This document shows, one piece after another, positions 54,441 through 62,751 of a stretch of DNA of 64,000 nt (the stretch's first letter is position 1; the number at the start of each line of letters is the position of its first letter). The position numbers and the translations under genes were made by a program. Source of the DNA: Pseudomonas fluorescens (GTDB lineage Bacteria > Pseudomonadota > Gammaproteobacteria > Pseudomonadales > Pseudomonadaceae); assembly GCF_040448305.1 (NCBI RefSeq), contig NZ_CP148752.1:4092001-4156000 (forward strand), in the 5' to 3' direction. The notes under the pieces were generated by a model. That model was not told the origin of the DNA. It saw nothing but the letters and a program-made list of their open reading frames with translations, and did no database searches.

Positions 54441-54872
54441 ATGAAAAAAGCAAAAGTGCTGATCGGCTTTCTGTGCCTGTTCAGCGGCTACGTCGCGGCC
54501 ACCCCGGTTGCCGCGGACAAGGACGTGGCCCAGGCGGTCGACCATCTGACCCAGGCCATGCTGCACAAGGACATCCCGGAACTGAACGCCTTGACCGCCG
54601 AGAACCTGACCTACGGGCATTCCAGCGGCAAGATCCAGGACAAGAAGGCCTTCATCGCCGACATCGAAACCGGCAAAAGCGCGTTCAAGACCCTGGAGAT
54701 GCAGAACCAGACCATAACCGTCTCCGGCGATGTCGCGCTGGTCCGTCACCACTTCTCGGCGCAAGCGCTCAAAGGCACTGAAGTGGTGCCGACGGAAATC
54801 GAAAACCTCCAGATCTGGCAAAAGCAGGAAGGCAAATGGTTGCTGGTGGGACGGCAGGCGTTCAAGTTCTGA
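54441..54872 (+). CDS. Exported NTF2-like (DUF4440/SnoaL-type) protein
   Basis: 143 residues with a signal peptide (MKKAKVLIGFLCLFSGYVAA). The mature part is a cone-shaped NTF2-like fold: helix VAQAVDHLTQAMLHKDIPEL, the YGHSSGKIQDKKAFIADI block, and strands ending QIWQKQEGKWLLVGRQAF. Many such proteins bind small ligands; no enzymatic residues can be named. Confidence 0.87.
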   Translation: MKKAKVLIGFLCLFSGYVAATPVAADKDVAQAVDHLTQAMLHKDIPELNALTAENLTYGHSSGKIQDKKAFIADIETGKSAFKTLEMQNQTITVSGDVALVRHHFSAQALKGTEVVPTEIENLQIWQKQEGKWLLVGRQAFKF

Positions 54873-54897
54873 TGAGTTCGTAAGCCACCAACATAAC

Positions 54898-54999
54898 CTG
54901 TAGGAGCGAGCCTGCTCGCGATGGACGTAAATGCACCGCGTTTATTCAGGTAACACGCGTAATCGTTAGCAACCATCGCGAGCAGGCTCGCTCCTACAG
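54898..54999. repeat. REP pair between DUF4440 and AraC genes
   Basis: CTGTAGGAGCGAGCCTGCTC (from 54898) and inverted CATCGCGAGCAGGCTCGCTC (from 54974). It separates two convergent genes. Confidence 0.9.
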
Positions 55000-55014
55000 G
55001 GGTTTTCGGGTGAA

Positions 55015-55830
55015 TCAACTACCTTTCCACTCCCTGGGACTGAGCCCGGTCTTGCGCCGAAACGCCCGGGCCAGCGCCGAGGGGCTTTCGTAACCGACTT
55101 CCTCGGCGATCAACGCAATCGGCCGACCCTCGCGCAGGCGTTTCTGCGCCAGGCTGATGCGCCAGCTCACCAGATAATCCACCGGCGTCTGCCCGACCAC
55201 CCGGCGAAAGTGCTCGGCGAAACTGGCCCGCGACATATTGGCGGCGACCGAGAGTTCGGCCACGCTCCAGGCCTTGGCCGGGGTTTCGTGCATCAGGCTC
55301 AGGGGCCGCGCCAGGCGCACATCGGCAAGGCCGGCCATCATGCCCGGCTGCTGGCCGGTGGTGCTCAGGATGTGCCGCAGCAACAGAATCACCAGCAGCT
55401 CGAACAGGCGATCCATCACCGCTTCGCGTCCGCACGTACCGTCAAACGCCTCGTTGAACAGCCATTCCAGAGTCCCGGCCAGGGTCGGGATTTCATCGAG
55501 CTTGAGCACCAGGTAATCCGGCAGCGCCGCCGCCAGGGCATTGCCCGCACCGCCGTCGAAATCCAGGGTCGCGCACACCAGTTGCGTGCCGGACGCTTCA
55601 GACGCGAACAGGCGATGACGATAGGGCCGGGGGAAAAAGATCAGGCTCGGTTCAGTCAGTTGCAGATCCGGCTGATCGCCCAACTTGAGCCGCAACTCGC
55701 CCGCCTGAAGCAAGTGCAAATGACCGCTGGTCTGTTGGCCATCGTAGGCGGCGGTGCCGCAAAAAGTACCGCTATGGAAAGTGCCGGCATTGACGCCGAA
55801 GTGTGTGAGCAACGTGGACAAACGATCCAT
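55015..55830 (-). CDS. AraC-family regulator with N-terminal cupin
   Basis: 271 residues, start at 55830 (MDRLSTLLTHFGVNAGTFHS). Cupin sensor half (LLQAGELRLKLGDQPDLQL) and C-terminal double helix-turn-helix (WSVAELSVAANMSRASFAEH, then GYESPSALARAFRRKTGLSP). It is divergent, over 134 bp, from an AhpD-like gene and a glutaredoxin, which it probably activates. The inducer is unknown. Confidence 0.92.
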   Translation of the reverse strand: MDRLSTLLTHFGVNAGTFHSGTFCGTAAYDGQQTSGHLHLLQAGELRLKLGDQPDLQLTEPSLIFFPRPYRHRLFASEASGTQLVCATLDFDGGAGNALAAALPDYLVLKLDEIPTLAGTLEWLFNEAFDGTCGREAVMDRLFELLVILLLRHILSTTGQQPGMMAGLADVRLARPLSLMHETPAKAWSVAELSVAANMSRASFAEHFRRVVGQTPVDYLVSWRISLAQKRLREGRPIALIAEEVGYESPSALARAFRRKTGLSPREWKGS

Positions 55831-55964
55831 GACAGGGCTCCCGAAGGCTATTCTGGACGATCTGTCGCATATCATCGACGATTTGCACCCATCACGCCAG
55901 ACACACGCCCTAACATCAGCTCCGTTCCCAGCGCATACCGCGCTTCACACCACGGAGTATCACC

Positions 55965-56483
55965 ATGACCCGCATTGCCCCGATCAGCCTGGAACACGCC
56001 ACCGACGCCACCCGCCCGCTGCTGGAAGCCGTGCAGAAAAAAGTCGGCTTTGTGCCCAATACCTTCAAAGTCCTGGCTCACGCCCCAGCGGTGCTGGCCG
56101 CGTACCTGCAAAACTCGGCAGCGTTGGGCAAAACGTCCCTGAGCGCCACGGAAAAGGAAGCAGTGTCCCTCGCCACTTCGCAGGTCAACGGCTGCGACTA
56201 CTGCCTGGCCGCTCACACACTGTTCGCCAGCAAGACCGGACTGTCGAAGCAGGACATCCTCAGCGCACGACACGGCGAGTTAAACGCCTTCGCCACCCTC
56301 GCCCGCCAGATCACCGAAAGCCGTGGGCACCTGACCGTCAAACAGATCGCCGCTGCCCGTGCCGCCGGCATCGACGATAGCAAAATCATCGAAGTGATCG
56401 CCCATGTGGCTTCGCAGACATTGACCAACTACCTGAACAACACAGCGCTGACCGATATCGACTTCCCGGCCATCGATGCCTGA
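55965..56483 (+). CDS. AhpD-like carboxymuconolactone decarboxylase-family protein
   Basis: 172 residues. The AhpD-type redox motif is CDYCLAAHT in SQVNGCDYCLAAHTLFASK, preceded by a Glu in ATEKEAVSLA, as in alkylhydroperoxidase. It likely reduces peroxides or disulfides using a thiol partner; the glutaredoxin gene 26 bp downstream is a natural partner. Controlled, by position, by the divergent AraC regulator. Confidence 0.9.
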   Translation: MTRIAPISLEHATDATRPLLEAVQKKVGFVPNTFKVLAHAPAVLAAYLQNSAALGKTSLSATEKEAVSLATSQVNGCDYCLAAHTLFASKTGLSKQDILSARHGELNAFATLARQITESRGHLTVKQIAAARAAGIDDSKIIEVIAHVASQTLTNYLNNTALTDIDFPAIDA

Positions 56484-56509
56484 ATGACTGGATTGACGGA
56501 GGACCCACC

Positions 56510-56761
56510 ATGAACACCGTGACCCTATACACAACCGACACCTGCCCTTACTGCCGCAACGCAAAAGCCTTGCTGGCGAGCAAAGGCGCGGTGATGCAAG
56601 AGATCAATATCGAGCGCGAGCCCGGAAAAATGCAGGAAATGCTCAACCGCAGTGGTCGACGCAGCGTGCCGCAGATCTTCATCGGCGACACGCACATCGG
56701 CGGCTTCGACGACCTGGCCAAACTGGATCGTCAGGGTGGGTTGATGTCGATGCTGGCCTGA
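56510..56761 (+). CDS. grxC: Glutaredoxin 3
   Basis: 83-residue dithiol glutaredoxin with active site CPYC in TTDTCPYCRNAKALL, cis-Pro segment RRSVPQIFIG and GGFDDLAKLD for glutathione binding. Follows the AhpD-like gene with 26 bp spacing, so it is probably co-transcribed. Confidence 0.94.
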   Translation: MNTVTLYTTDTCPYCRNAKALLASKGAVMQEINIEREPGKMQEMLNRSGRRSVPQIFIGDTHIGGFDDLAKLDRQGGLMSMLA

Positions 56762-56801
56762 GTTAGTCAGGTATTGGTTTTCCACCTGGTCCACTGCAAG
56801 A

Positions 56802-56831
56802 CCCTGTGGGAGCGGGCTTGCTCCCACAGGG
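56802..56831. repeat. Single REP-like palindrome after grxC
   Basis: CCCTGTGGGAGC and GCTCCCACAGGG in close inversion. A single-unit palindrome, unlike the paired REPs elsewhere; between convergent grxC and tctA it could also end transcription. Confidence 0.75.
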
Positions 56832-56836
56832 GGGAC

Positions 56837-58345
56837 TCAATCATCCTCATGCAACTTGATGCCGCGTTTATGCAGCACATGGGGCACCACCAGCACCAGC
56901 AGTGTCAGGGCGAGGAAGAACGCCGAGATCGGTTGCGTGAGGAACACCGTCCAGTCCCCTTCGCTGATGGACAAGGCGTTGCGCAGTTGTTTCTCGGCCA
57001 TCGGCCCCAGCAGCATGCCGACGATCACCGGGGCGACGGGGAAGTCGAACCGGCGCATCAGCACCCCGCCCCAGCCAATCGCCAACATCAGGATCAGGTC
57101 GAAGGATGAGTGGCGCATGCCGTACACGCCGATGGTAGCGAAGACCAGGATGCCGGCGTTCAGGTACGGCCGGGGGATTTGCAGCAGTTTGACCCACAGC
57201 CCCACCAGCGGCAGGTTCAACACCAGCAGAATCGCGTTGCCGATGTACAGCGAGGCCACCAGCGTCCAGACCAGTTCGGCGGAGGTTTCGAACAGCATCG
57301 GCCCCGGTTGCAGGTTGTAGTTCTGGAACGCCGCCAACAGGATTGCCGCGGTGGCGGACGTCGGGATGCCCAGGGTCAGCAACGGAACCAGCGATCCGGT
57401 CGCGCTGGCGTTGTTGGCCGCTTCCGGGCCGGCCACGCCTTCGATGGCGCCTTCGCCCTTGTTGGCGGAAAACTCCTTCGGATACTTGCTGAGTTTGCGT
57501 TCGGTGGAATAGGACAGGAAGGTTGGAATCTCGGCGCCACCGGCCGGAATCGAGCCAAACGGAAAACCGATCAGCGTGCCCCGAAGCCACGCGGGCACCG
57601 AGCGTTTCCAGTCGGCACGGGTCATCCACAACGAGGTCAGGCGATGCCGTCCTTCGCTTGATTCCTTTTGATAGAGCAGGCTGTACAAGGCTTCGCCCAC
57701 CGCGAACAATCCAACCGCCACCAGCACCACTTCGATGCCGTCCACCAGTTCCGGCACGCCGAGGGTGTAGCGGGCAATGCCCGAGGTCGAGTCCAGGCCG
57801 ATCAAGCCGATGGTCAGCCCGACGCCCAGCGAGGCAAACCCGCGCAGCATCGAAGCGCCGAGCACCGCCGACACGGTGGTGAACGACAGCACCAGGATCG
57901 CGAAATATTCGGTCGGACCGAAATTCAGGGCCAGCCTGGCCACGATGGGCGCAAACAGCGTAAGCAAAATCGTGGCGAAGGTGCCGGCGACGAACGAGCC
58001 GATCGCCGCCGTCGCCAGCGCAGGTCCGGCCCGGCCGTTGCGCGCCATCAGGTTGCCTTCCAGCGCCGTGACCATCGACGAAGACTCACCGGGCGTGTTG
58101 AGCAGGATCGAAGTGGTGGAGCCACCGAACTGCGCGCCGTAATAGATACCGGCGAACATGATCAGCGCGCCAGTGGGGTCGACCTTGGCGGTGATCGGCA
58201 ACAGCAGGGCCACCGTCAGCGCCGGACCGATCCCCGGAAGCACGCCGATGGCGGTGCCGAGCAGGCAGCCGATGAACCCCCACATCAGATTGATCGGTGT
58301 CAGCGCCGCGGCAAAACCCATCGCCAGACTTGAAAGAATGTCCAC
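56837..58345 (-). CDS. tctA: Tripartite tricarboxylate transporter, large membrane subunit
   Basis: 502 residues with about twelve membrane helices (family DUF112). Typical family sequences: GVLPGIGPALTVALLLPIT near the N-terminus, GAQFGGSTTSILLNTPGESS, and FPFGSIPAGGAEIPTFLSYS. Forms the translocation path with TctB, using the binding protein TctC. Last gene of the tctCBA operon. Confidence 0.94.
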   Translation of the reverse strand: MDILSSLAMGFAAALTPINLMWGFIGCLLGTAIGVLPGIGPALTVALLLPITAKVDPTGALIMFAGIYYGAQFGGSTTSILLNTPGESSSMVTALEGNLMARNGRAGPALATAAIGSFVAGTFATILLTLFAPIVARLALNFGPTEYFAILVLSFTTVSAVLGASMLRGFASLGVGLTIGLIGLDSTSGIARYTLGVPELVDGIEVVLVAVGLFAVGEALYSLLYQKESSEGRHRLTSLWMTRADWKRSVPAWLRGTLIGFPFGSIPAGGAEIPTFLSYSTERKLSKYPKEFSANKGEGAIEGVAGPEAANNASATGSLVPLLTLGIPTSATAAILLAAFQNYNLQPGPMLFETSAELVWTLVASLYIGNAILLVLNLPLVGLWVKLLQIPRPYLNAGILVFATIGVYGMRHSSFDLILMLAIGWGGVLMRRFDFPVAPVIVGMLLGPMAEKQLRNALSISEGDWTVFLTQPISAFFLALTLLVLVVPHVLHKRGIKLHEDD

Positions 58346-58360
58346 GGTGTCGATCTCCTT

Positions 58361-58843
58361 TCAAAGCCAGATGTTGATCAGCGACGGCAGGGAAACCCCG
58401 AGCCCGGCGTTGAACAGCCAGTAGATCGGCAGGGTCAAGGCAATGCCGATGGCCAGGTCCCGCAGGGGATGACGGCTGCCGAAACCCCGCGCCGAACAGA
58501 CAAACAGCAACCCGGCGGCCAGCACAAAACCGATCAGGTGGATCAGCACCGCCACCCCGACAAGCCCCGCCGTCACCCAGGCCGCACCGGTTTTTCCACC
58601 GGACACCGTGGCGGAGTCGTTGTCCAGCTCGCGAAAGCCGCCACTGACGGCCTGATACCCCAGCAGCAGCCCCACTGCACCCAGAAACGCCGCCACGACA
58701 TAGGGATAGACGTATGCCGGGAGGATCACGAAGCCCATTTCGGGCGGGAAACGGTAGGCGCCAATCGCCAATACAACGCTGATGGCGATCAGGCCGATGC
58801 CGACCGCCAATTGCGTCGGCACCACTGCGCGCTGTGTGGCCAT
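58361..58843 (-). CDS. tctB: Tripartite tricarboxylate transporter, small membrane subunit
   Basis: 160 residues, four membrane helices, start at 58843 (MATQRAVVPTQLAVGIGLI). Little sequence signature, as is normal in this subunit. It lies between TctC (2 bp before) and TctA (15 bp after). Confidence 0.9.
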   Translation of the reverse strand: MATQRAVVPTQLAVGIGLIAISVVLAIGAYRFPPEMGFVILPAYVYPYVVAAFLGAVGLLLGYQAVSGGFRELDNDSATVSGGKTGAAWVTAGLVGVAVLIHLIGFVLAAGLLFVCSARGFGSRHPLRDLAIGIALTLPIYWLFNAGLGVSLPSLINIWL

Positions 58844-58844
58844 G

Positions 58845-59810
58845 TCAAAGCAACCCGACCTTGACCAGCATGGCGCGCAACCGCACGTGTTCTTCCTCGA
58901 CGAATTTGCCGAAGTCATCGTCGGTCAGCACGCTGGGCGTCCAGGCATTGGCCTGGATATTGTCCTGCCAGACCTTGCTGTTGGTGGCAGCCACGACCGC
59001 GTCGATCACCTCTTTACGCTGTTGCGGGGTGAGGCCCGAGGCACCGTAAACACCGCGCCAGTTGCCGATCGTCACGTCATAGCCGCTCTCCTTGAGGGTC
59101 GGTGCATCAATGCCGGGAACCCGCTCCGGCGCGCCGATGCCCAGGACCCGGAACTGACCAGTCTTGATGTATTGGCCCAGCTCGGCGTAACCGCCGGTGA
59201 TCACCTTGAGCTGGCCGCCCAGCGCCTGGGCAACCACCTCGCCGCCGCCACCAAAGGCCACGTAGTTGACCTTGCTGACCGGCACGTCCAGCTTGCCGGC
59301 CAGCTCGGCGATGCCGATGTGATCCACCGAGCCCTTGGAGCCACCGCCCCAGGTGATGCTCGTTGGCTTGGCCTTGAAGGCCTTGATCAGGTCATCGAGG
59401 GTCTTGAATTCAGATTCCTTGCGCACGGCGATCACGTTGTATTCGGTGAACAGCCGGGCAATGGGCGTCACATCCTTCAGGCTGATCTGCGGTTTGTTCT
59501 GTTCGATGCCCGCGACCATGATCGCGCCAACCACCAGCAATGCGTTCGGGTCACCCTTGGTGCTGTTGGCAAATTGCGCCAGCCCCAGGGTCCCGCCCGC
59601 CCCGCCCTTGTTCTCGAAGGTCGCGGACTTGGCCGTATTGGCCTCGACCATGGCCTTGCCCAGCACCCGGGCGGTCTGGTCGTAACCACCGCCCACGGAA
59701 CCCGGGGCCATGAATTTCACGGTATCCAGCGCGAAGGCTGGCGCAACAAACACGGCTGCGGCCAAACCGGCGGCCATGCAGCGACTGAAACGACGGATCA
59801 AAGCGGACAT
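58845..59810 (-). CDS. tctC: Tripartite tricarboxylate transporter, periplasmic binding protein
   Basis: 321-residue Bug-family solute receptor. Start taken at 59810 because GGAG stands six bases upstream, whereas the ATG at 59816 touches the ribosome site. Signal peptide then mature ALDTVKFMAPGSVGGGYDQT, with the Bug ligand loop GGAGGTLGLAQFANS. It binds citrate-like acids, or another small carboxylate; the family is broad. No tctDE regulators lie next to it; the divergent two-component genes are of a metal type. Confidence 0.93.
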   Translation of the reverse strand: MSALIRRFSRCMAAGLAAAVFVAPAFALDTVKFMAPGSVGGGYDQTARVLGKAMVEANTAKSATFENKGGAGGTLGLAQFANSTKGDPNALLVVGAIMVAGIEQNKPQISLKDVTPIARLFTEYNVIAVRKESEFKTLDDLIKAFKAKPTSITWGGGSKGSVDHIGIAELAGKLDVPVSKVNYVAFGGGGEVVAQALGGQLKVITGGYAELGQYIKTGQFRVLGIGAPERVPGIDAPTLKESGYDVTIGNWRGVYGASGLTPQQRKEVIDAVVAATNSKVWQDNIQANAWTPSVLTDDDFGKFVEEEHVRLRAMLVKVGLL

Positions 59811-59954
59811 GGGCATCTCCTGATTGCATTGTTTTTATGGGTGCCGCTTGCTCATCGAGATGTGCGATGAACAGGGGCCTGCAAACAAGCTTAGGCCATG
59901 GATCCGTGGGCTGATCTGTTTTGCTGAAACCTCCCGCCAATGGCGCCGCAAACC

Positions 59955-60063
59955 CCCTGTGGGAGCCCCTTGTGGGAGCGAGCCTGCTCGCGATGACGGA
60001 GTGTCAGTCGACATTTTCGGTGTCTGACACACCGCTATCGCGAGCAGGCTCGCTCCCACAGGG
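59955..60063. repeat. REP pair, one end partly duplicated
   Basis: CCCTGTGGGAGCCCC then TTGTGGGAGCGAGCCTGCTC on the left and an inverted copy ending CTCGCTCCCACAGGG on the right. The first 12 bases of the left unit are repeated in tandem, a truncated copy. Confidence 0.88.
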
Positions 60064-60088
60064 ACCTGGGTGCTCCTGCCATCCATTC

Positions 60089-60104
60089 ATTACAACTTTG
60101 TCAT
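60089..60104 (+). promoter_or_regulatory. CusR/CopR-like box upstream of DUF2790 gene
   Basis: ATTACAACTTTGTCAT, an inverted repeat with one mismatch that matches the CusR/CopR-type box (ATGACAA-N2-TTGTCAT). It lies about 100 bp before the DUF2790 ATG, and the response regulator encoded next but one is of the CusR type. Confidence 0.6.
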
Positions 60105-60202
60105 CAAGCTGTTGGTCGGCTGTCCGGATCACTTCGTTAGCCTGAACTCACTGTCAGGCCAACCACCGGCAGTCACCCTGCCCTTGTAGAGAGAGATTCG
60201 TC

Positions 60203-60460
60203 ATGAAAATGTTGATCGCGGGTTTTACCGCCCTGCTCGCCACCGGTTCGGCGTTTGCCGCCACCCAGTCCACCTCGCCGGTCATCCACGACAAGGTCGG
60301 CTTTTATGTCCCGGTAGATGTTGCCAAGGTCCTGTCCATGACCGACCTCAACGGCAAGTGCGGCATCGTTCCGGCGCAGTTCAACTACCTCGACCACCAA
60401 GGTCGCGAGCACCAGCTGGACTATCAGGTCCAGGGCGTGGGTTGCCTTGGTGAGAACTGA
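60203..60460 (+). CDS. DUF2790 exported protein
   Basis: 85 residues with a signal peptide (MKMLIAGFTALLATGSAFAA). The mature part has a single pair of Cys (GKCGIVPAQ and GVGCLGEN) and the block CGIVPAQFNYLDHQGREHQL, typical of DUF2790. Such genes are common in Pseudomonas, often near copper-type two-component systems; a role in copper or envelope stress is inferred from this and the CusR-like box. Confidence 0.87.
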   Translation: MKMLIAGFTALLATGSAFAATQSTSPVIHDKVGFYVPVDVAKVLSMTDLNGKCGIVPAQFNYLDHQGREHQLDYQVQGVGCLGEN

Positions 60461-60544
60461 GCGGATGCCTGTATTCACCGCCGACCGGGCTACACTTTCG
60501 CCATTGGCTCGCCCCTGTAGCCCGACCGGATCAGGCAGGTTTGC

Positions 60545-61216
60545 ATGAACATCCTCGTTGTCGAAGACGAACCCAAGGCCGGCAATTACCTGCTCAACGG
60601 CCTGCAGGAACTCGGATACACCGTGAACCTGGCGCGGGACGGCGTCGATGGCTTGCACCTGGCCCTGGAACACGACTTCGATGTGATCGTGCTGGACGTC
60701 ATGATGCCGAAGATGGATGGCTGGGAAGTCCTGCGCCGCTTGCGCAAGGAGGCCGATACACCGGTGCTGTTCCTCACCGCCCGGGATGACATCGCCGACC
60801 GCATCAAAGGCCTGGAACTTGGCGCCGACGATTACCTGATCAAGCCGTTTTCCTTCGCCGAACTGGTGGCACGCCTGCGCACCCTGACCCGGCGCGGTCC
60901 TACCCGGGAAGAAGAACACCTGCACGTCGACGACCTGCAGATCGACGTACTCAAGCGCCGCGTCAGCCGCGCCGGCAACCGCATCACCCTGACCAACAAG
61001 GAGTTCGCCCTGCTGCACCTGTTCGCCACGCATCAGGGCGAGGTGCTGTCACGCTCGATGATCGCCTCGCGGGTCTGGGACATGAATTTCGACAGCGACA
61101 CCAATGTCGTCGATGTCGCGGTGCGCCGCCTGCGCCTGAAAGTCGATGATCCGTTCCCGCTCAAGTTGATCCACAGCGTGCGCGGCATCGGCTACCGCTT
61201 CGACACTCAACCATGA
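60545..61216 (+). CDS. CusR/CopR-type (heavy-metal) response regulator
   Basis: 223 residues, OmpR/PhoB class. Receiver with phospho-acceptor Asp in VIVLDVMMPKMDGWEVL, Thr of LFLTARD and Lys of YLIKPFSF; winged-helix output domain with ASRVWDMNFDSDTNVVDVAV, nearly as in E. coli CusR. The KAGNYLLNGLQELGY start and the output domain point to a metal-type regulator rather than TctD, despite the neighbouring tct operon. It overlaps the sensor gene by 4 bp. Confidence 0.93.
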   Translation: MNILVVEDEPKAGNYLLNGLQELGYTVNLARDGVDGLHLALEHDFDVIVLDVMMPKMDGWEVLRRLRKEADTPVLFLTARDDIADRIKGLELGADDYLIKPFSFAELVARLRTLTRRGPTREEEHLHVDDLQIDVLKRRVSRAGNRITLTNKEFALLHLFATHQGEVLSRSMIASRVWDMNFDSDTNVVDVAVRRLRLKVDDPFPLKLIHSVRGIGYRFDTQP

Positions 61217-62643
61217 ATGTGATGACGCCGCTGCAATCCGCCTCCCGCCTCAGCCACTCCCTGACCCTGCGCCTGGCGCTGGTGTTCGCCCTGCTGGCGT
61301 TTGTCTCGCTGGCGCTGCTGGGCGTGGCGCTGTACCGCGACCTGGAGCGCGAGCTGATCCATCGCGACGACATTGCCCTGATCACCCGCATTGACCAGTT
61401 GCGTACCTTCCTCAATGACAGCAATACCCTGGACCTGATCAAGGCCAAGCCGGCGCTGTTCCAGAACATGATGGGCAACCGCGAGGCCCTGCTGACCATC
61501 GGCACCCCAGGCCAGCCGCCGTTGCTGGTGGTCAACCCGGGCAATCTGACGATGCCGGCGCTGACCCCGGTGGCCATGGATCATCGGCTGACCCTGAGCG
61601 ACGTGCAACATTTGCCCAACGTCAACGGCGTGCCGTTTTCCGCCCTGGCGGCGACCATCGATTCCGGTGACCTGGGCAGCCTGCAAGTGGTGACCGGGCG
61701 CCTGATGACCGAACGCACCGCCGTGCTCGCCGACTACCGGCTCAATGTGTACCTGTTCGCCAGCGTCGCGGCGATCCTGCTGGCGCTGTCCGGTTATGTG
61801 CTGGTGCATCGCGGCCTGTTGCCCGTGCGGCGCCTGGCCCGCCACACCCAGAGCATCGACGTCGGCAACCTCAACGAACGCCTCGACAGCCAGGGCGCGC
61901 CGCTGGAACTGTTGCCGATGATAGACGCCTTCAACGCCATGCTCGACCGGCTGGACAAAGGCTTCATCCAGCTGGGCCAGGTATCGACCGACATGGCCCA
62001 CGAACTGCGCACGCCGATCAACAACCTGCTGGGCGAAACCCAGGTGGCCTTGCAGCAGAACCGCAGCACCGAAGCCTATCAGCAGCTGTTGGCCTCGAAT
62101 GTCGAAGAACTCGAACGCCTGGCGCGCATGCTCGACAACATGCTGTTCCTGGCCCGCACCGATCCGCGCAGTGCCTTGCGCCAGCGTCAGGAGCTGGATG
62201 CCGCCGACGAGATGCAACGCATGGCCGATTATTTCGAAGGCCCGGCGACCGACGTTGGCATCTGCATCGATGCCCGGGGCAGCGGCTTGATCTGGGCCGA
62301 GCCCATGCTGCTGCGCCGCGCATTGGCCAACCTGTGCGCCAACGCCATCAAGTACGGCGCGCCGCATACCGAGCTGTGTATCCACGCCAGCCCGACCGCC
62401 GACGGCATCCAGGTGCAAGTGCGCAACCACGGCCCGACCATCCCGGCCCGGCATCTGCCACGGTTGTTCGAACGTTTCTACCGGGTCGACGAGTCCCGCG
62501 AACGCTCGGCCCAATCCAATGGCCTGGGACTGTCGATCGTGGCGACGATCATGCAACTGCACAACGGTGCCTGCCACGTCAGCAGTGCCGACGGCGTCAC
62601 CTGCTTCGAACTGTTTTTCCCGGCGCGACAACAGCATGAGTAG
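61213..62643 (+). CDS. CusS-type heavy-metal sensor histidine kinase
   Basis: 476 residues: membrane helix near residues 20-42, periplasmic domain about 43-175, second helix about 178-200, HAMP, H-box DMAHELRTPINNLLGE (phospho-His), N-box ALANLCANAIKYG, and G-box NGLGLSIVATIM. Partner of the CusR-type regulator (ATGA overlap). The periplasmic domain has few Cys or His, so the signal sensed cannot be deduced. Confidence 0.93.
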   Translation: MNVMTPLQSASRLSHSLTLRLALVFALLAFVSLALLGVALYRDLERELIHRDDIALITRIDQLRTFLNDSNTLDLIKAKPALFQNMMGNREALLTIGTPGQPPLLVVNPGNLTMPALTPVAMDHRLTLSDVQHLPNVNGVPFSALAATIDSGDLGSLQVVTGRLMTERTAVLADYRLNVYLFASVAAILLALSGYVLVHRGLLPVRRLARHTQSIDVGNLNERLDSQGAPLELLPMIDAFNAMLDRLDKGFIQLGQVSTDMAHELRTPINNLLGETQVALQQNRSTEAYQQLLASNVEELERLARMLDNMLFLARTDPRSALRQRQELDAADEMQRMADYFEGPATDVGICIDARGSGLIWAEPMLLRRALANLCANAIKYGAPHTELCIHASPTADGIQVQVRNHGPTIPARHLPRLFERFYRVDESRERSAQSNGLGLSIVATIMQLHNGACHVSSADGVTCFELFFPARQQHE

Positions 62644-62751
62644 CGCCCAGGCGAAAACCACCCGCAGCACTTGCGACAAAACAATGCTCTAGGGTGCGTG
62701 TCTTGACCTAACCTCATTGGCTATGTGACTAACAAACCGTCGAGCTCGCCG

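Larger units (their letters stand above)
59811..60202. other. Divergent intergenic region with REP pair and metal-type box
   Basis: About 390 bases between tctC and the DUF2790 gene. It holds a REP pair (59955-60063), a CusR/CopR-like box (60089-60104) and the promoters. No coding sequence seen. Confidence 0.7.

Noticed and set aside
60545..62643. Two-component genes beside tctCBA, considered as tctDE
   Set aside because: The receiver and output domain follow CusR (DMNFDSDTN) and not TctD, and a CusR-like box and DUF2790 gene accompany them.
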